Shown here in pieces: positions 61,781 to 64,000 of a DNA stretch of 64,000 nucleotides. The stretch is from assembly GCF_020882245.1 (NCBI RefSeq), contig NC_083598.1:35563858-35627857 (forward strand), in the 5' to 3' direction. The stretch's first letter is position 1, and each line of letters starts with the position of its first letter. The position numbers and the translations under genes are program-made. This stretch comes from Rhopalosiphum padi. Its lineage: Eukaryota; Arthropoda; Insecta; Hemiptera; Aphididae. Below the pieces are notes generated by a model. That model saw only the letters and a list, made by a program, of their open reading frames with translations. It did not search any database and was not told the origin of the DNA.

Positions 61781-63459
61781 TTCAAAACAATGCGTACAAT
61801 ACTAAAAGCAGCTTACTCATTTTAAATCTCGAGGAATTTTTATCAAATATTGTATGTATATAGGTGTCTAAATAGTATGTAATATATGTATCGGATGTCT
61901 CTACGAGATTCTTGTAAAAAGCGATTGTACTGGACGATATAAATATTATATTCTCGTTTACATGTAGAATTGTACATGTGCCTATAGGTATAAGTATCGA
62001 TTTAATTCCAAATGCTTTTATACGAGCAAAGAAAATAGAAAAATAGTGATCTATTGTCGAAGTCGAAGGAATGATATTATTATATTAAAAAAATATTCTT
62101 CACTATTTTTTAAATTGTAAACAATCGTTGTAATATGCAATTACGTTTTAGTGTTTTACTGTGTTTTACACACAATTATTATACCGATACATAGGTCCAA
62201 AAAAATTCTTTCATAATATATGGTTTCCTTTGGTTATACGAGTAGACAAAAATATACATGTTATGCTATGGATAAAAACTAAAAACATTAAAACATATTA
62301 TTCATTAATAACTTTTGTTGTAGTATGAGCATTCAATTTAAATTAATAATAATTATAAATCACAAGAAACGAACTTCGCCAAATTGTATTTACAGGTATC
62401 TTGTTATTGTATCAAAAAATAAAAATTATTTGGCCACTAGATGGCGTAAGCAATTTCTATTTTTATTTTCAAACAATATTTTATAATAATATTTTGTATC
62501 ACAGATACAGCTGCTTAAATAAATTTAACTTTTTGTAATATTATTATAAATTATGATATGGAATGTATTATATTATATGTTTACTATATACACAATACTT
62601 GAGACATTTTAAGGAAAACTTATTACGTTGATACGATAAATAATAATTTTATTGTCACTTTTTATTATAATATATTTATATACTTAACTGTCCTAAAATT
62701 ATAGTACTAGTGAATAACCGTTTAATGTCTATAATAGTATAGCAAAGTTGTAGATAAATAATGTCAATAAGTATATTACGATATTAGTAATTAAATAATA
62801 ATAAATCAGTTTTTTTTATATTAAAAAAAAAATGTATTATTCTTATAATTAAATTCTAATAATTTCTTAACATTTAGAATCAAAATGCAAAATATTTTAC
62901 TTTGATTCTTGATAATTTACTTTTGAAACTATTTATGTAAATAGACACACAGCATTTTTATATTTTAAAAACATGATTGTTTTTGCTGTTTTAAAAAAAT
63001 AAAATAATATACAGTTATATACAGTTATATCGTTATAAATAATGTTTCAATTAATTTCAAGATTAAATAATTGTTGAAAGTAAGGCTCACAATAATTTAT
63101 TACCTAAGTCAAACACCGTAATTAATTTTCAGTTAATATCGTTGTAATAACTGCACGTTTTAAACTCACCGCTCAAGTCCAAAATCTTCAAAAATTACTT
63201 GGTTAGCTTAGCTTAACTGACAGTTAAGTCGTAGGATCTAGTAGGACATTTTATTAATCACAATTTAATATACTATAGTAGGTACAGAACACGATGTCTT
63301 CTAAACAGCCAAACTGTTCCGCGCAGCTGTTGAATGTGTGACATCATTCTACAATTTATTACTATACCTATTAACTGTTGGGATGAATGTATAATAATAA
63401 TATTAAGTACATAATATTCTCGGTGTAATTTCTTTTACGAAAATATAAATTACTGCCAT
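61781..63459. other. AT-rich spacer
   Basis: No gene seen. It contains the CTCF-like site at 62434-62447. Confidence 0.55.
62434..62447 (+). promoter_or_regulatory. CTCF-like motif
   Basis: CCACTAGATGGCGT agrees with the animal CTCF core CCASYAGRKGGCRS except at the last position, and contains AGATGGCG, close to the core known for insect CTCF. It is a candidate insulator site. Confidence 0.4.
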
Positions 63460-64000
63460 AGGTAAACCGTAAAGGCGTCTGCGTGGGCTTAACATGTCGC
63501 GGCGATCGCACTTGCCGCAGACGAGCCTGGCACGGCATTTTTATTTTTAGTTTCCATATTATAACAGTTAAAAGACAAAAGTTGAACGTACATGTGTATG
63601 CATGCGTTTAAGTATATACGGCTTCTGTATAATTAATAACTATGCGGTGCCCGTTTTTTGACACCAGGTCGTTTGTTCACAGCTTACTTGCATCCGGACA
63701 TATTTTGTCTAATACAGTAAGCGAGATGAACACGTGCAGTTTTGCTAAACAAAACGACTAATGAGAACTACTTCAAATTATTTTCTAATATAATATTTCT
63801 ACGCCGTTCCTTATGCGACCGTGCCATACGACATGACGCGCGAAATATAGTAATAACATAGCTGTCCATCTCGTCCTCCACCGTCATGTATAATGTATAT
63901 ATAATATTATAACGTAAGAAAAATATAAAACGTTTTACCGACGCTGACGTGTTTTTGGCGTTTATTTCCGTTGTCGTCGTGATGAGTTAGGTAGCTAGTT
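63460..64000. other. CpG-richer end of the window, with a GC hairpin
   Basis: CpG-rich at 63465-63540 and again at about 63800-63880 and 63935-64000. CGTCTGCG at 63476-63483 pairs perfectly with CGCAGACG at 63516-63523 across a 32-nt GC-rich loop. No gene is supported; this may be the edge of a feature continuing outside the window. Confidence 0.35.

Noticed and set aside
1..64000. tRNA, rRNA, snRNA, conserved miRNA or CRISPR features
   Set aside because: I looked for tRNA B-box-like sequences, common insect miRNA seeds and regularly spaced repeats and found no convincing match; a covariance-model search would be needed to be certain.

Overview
This 64 kb window is very AT-rich and reads as insect nuclear DNA, most probably an aphid. 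The clues are a spliced insect RR-2 cuticular protein gene, GT-AG introns, AATAAA poly(A) signals, dense microsatellites, several non-autonomous transposon remnants and an AT-rich background interrupted by CpG-rich islands. The species cannot be fixed from the sequence alone. Nothing suggests a bacterial, viral, CRISPR or organellar origin, and I found no tRNA or rRNA gene. Composition statements below (AT-rich, CpG-rich) are by eye.

Only two protein-coding genes can be supported with confidence, both on the + strand. The first (3755-4693, two exons, 132 residues) is a secreted RR-2 cuticular protein with a complete local gene structure: TATA box, arthropod initiator, an intron that splits the signal peptide, an RR-2 chitin-binding domain, a His/Tyr-rich tail and a poly(A) signal. 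The second (36220-39057, four exons, about 431 residues) is an orphan gene I do not recognise. Its product is Asn/Lys/Ser-rich, all three inferred introns are phase 2, and a small Cys/His motif lies in the last exon. A roughly 607-bp fold-back element begins within about 10 bp of its poly(A) signal.

Layout: 0-3.6 kb AT-rich spacer with one copy of a repeat family (661-1124); 3.6-4.8 kb cuticular protein gene; 5.48-6.02 kb terminal-inverted-repeat element; 6-29 kb gene-poor AT-rich DNA with a second copy of the repeat family (9816-10298), isolated transposon ends, a 61-bp (AC)n tract and a short coding-like scrap near 20.1 kb; 30-33 kb a broad CpG-rich island; 35-39.7 kb the orphan gene and fold-back element; 40-64 kb a gene desert in which compact CpG-rich islands (about 41.5-43.8, 44.7-45.3, 48.4-49.6, 51.5-52.3, 55.7-56.6, 57.7-58.9, 61.0-61.8 and 63.5-64 kb) alternate with AT-rich DNA. 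Two short coding-like islands in this right part (46.17 and 53.41-53.55 kb) could be isolated exons of a gene whose body is elsewhere, or decayed coding sequence.

The two genes show no sign of acting together. The right half looks like intergenic or long-intron regulatory DNA rather than a cluster of genes. Most open reading frames over 60 codons in the window are chance or low-complexity frames, especially in the CpG-rich islands, and are not annotated.
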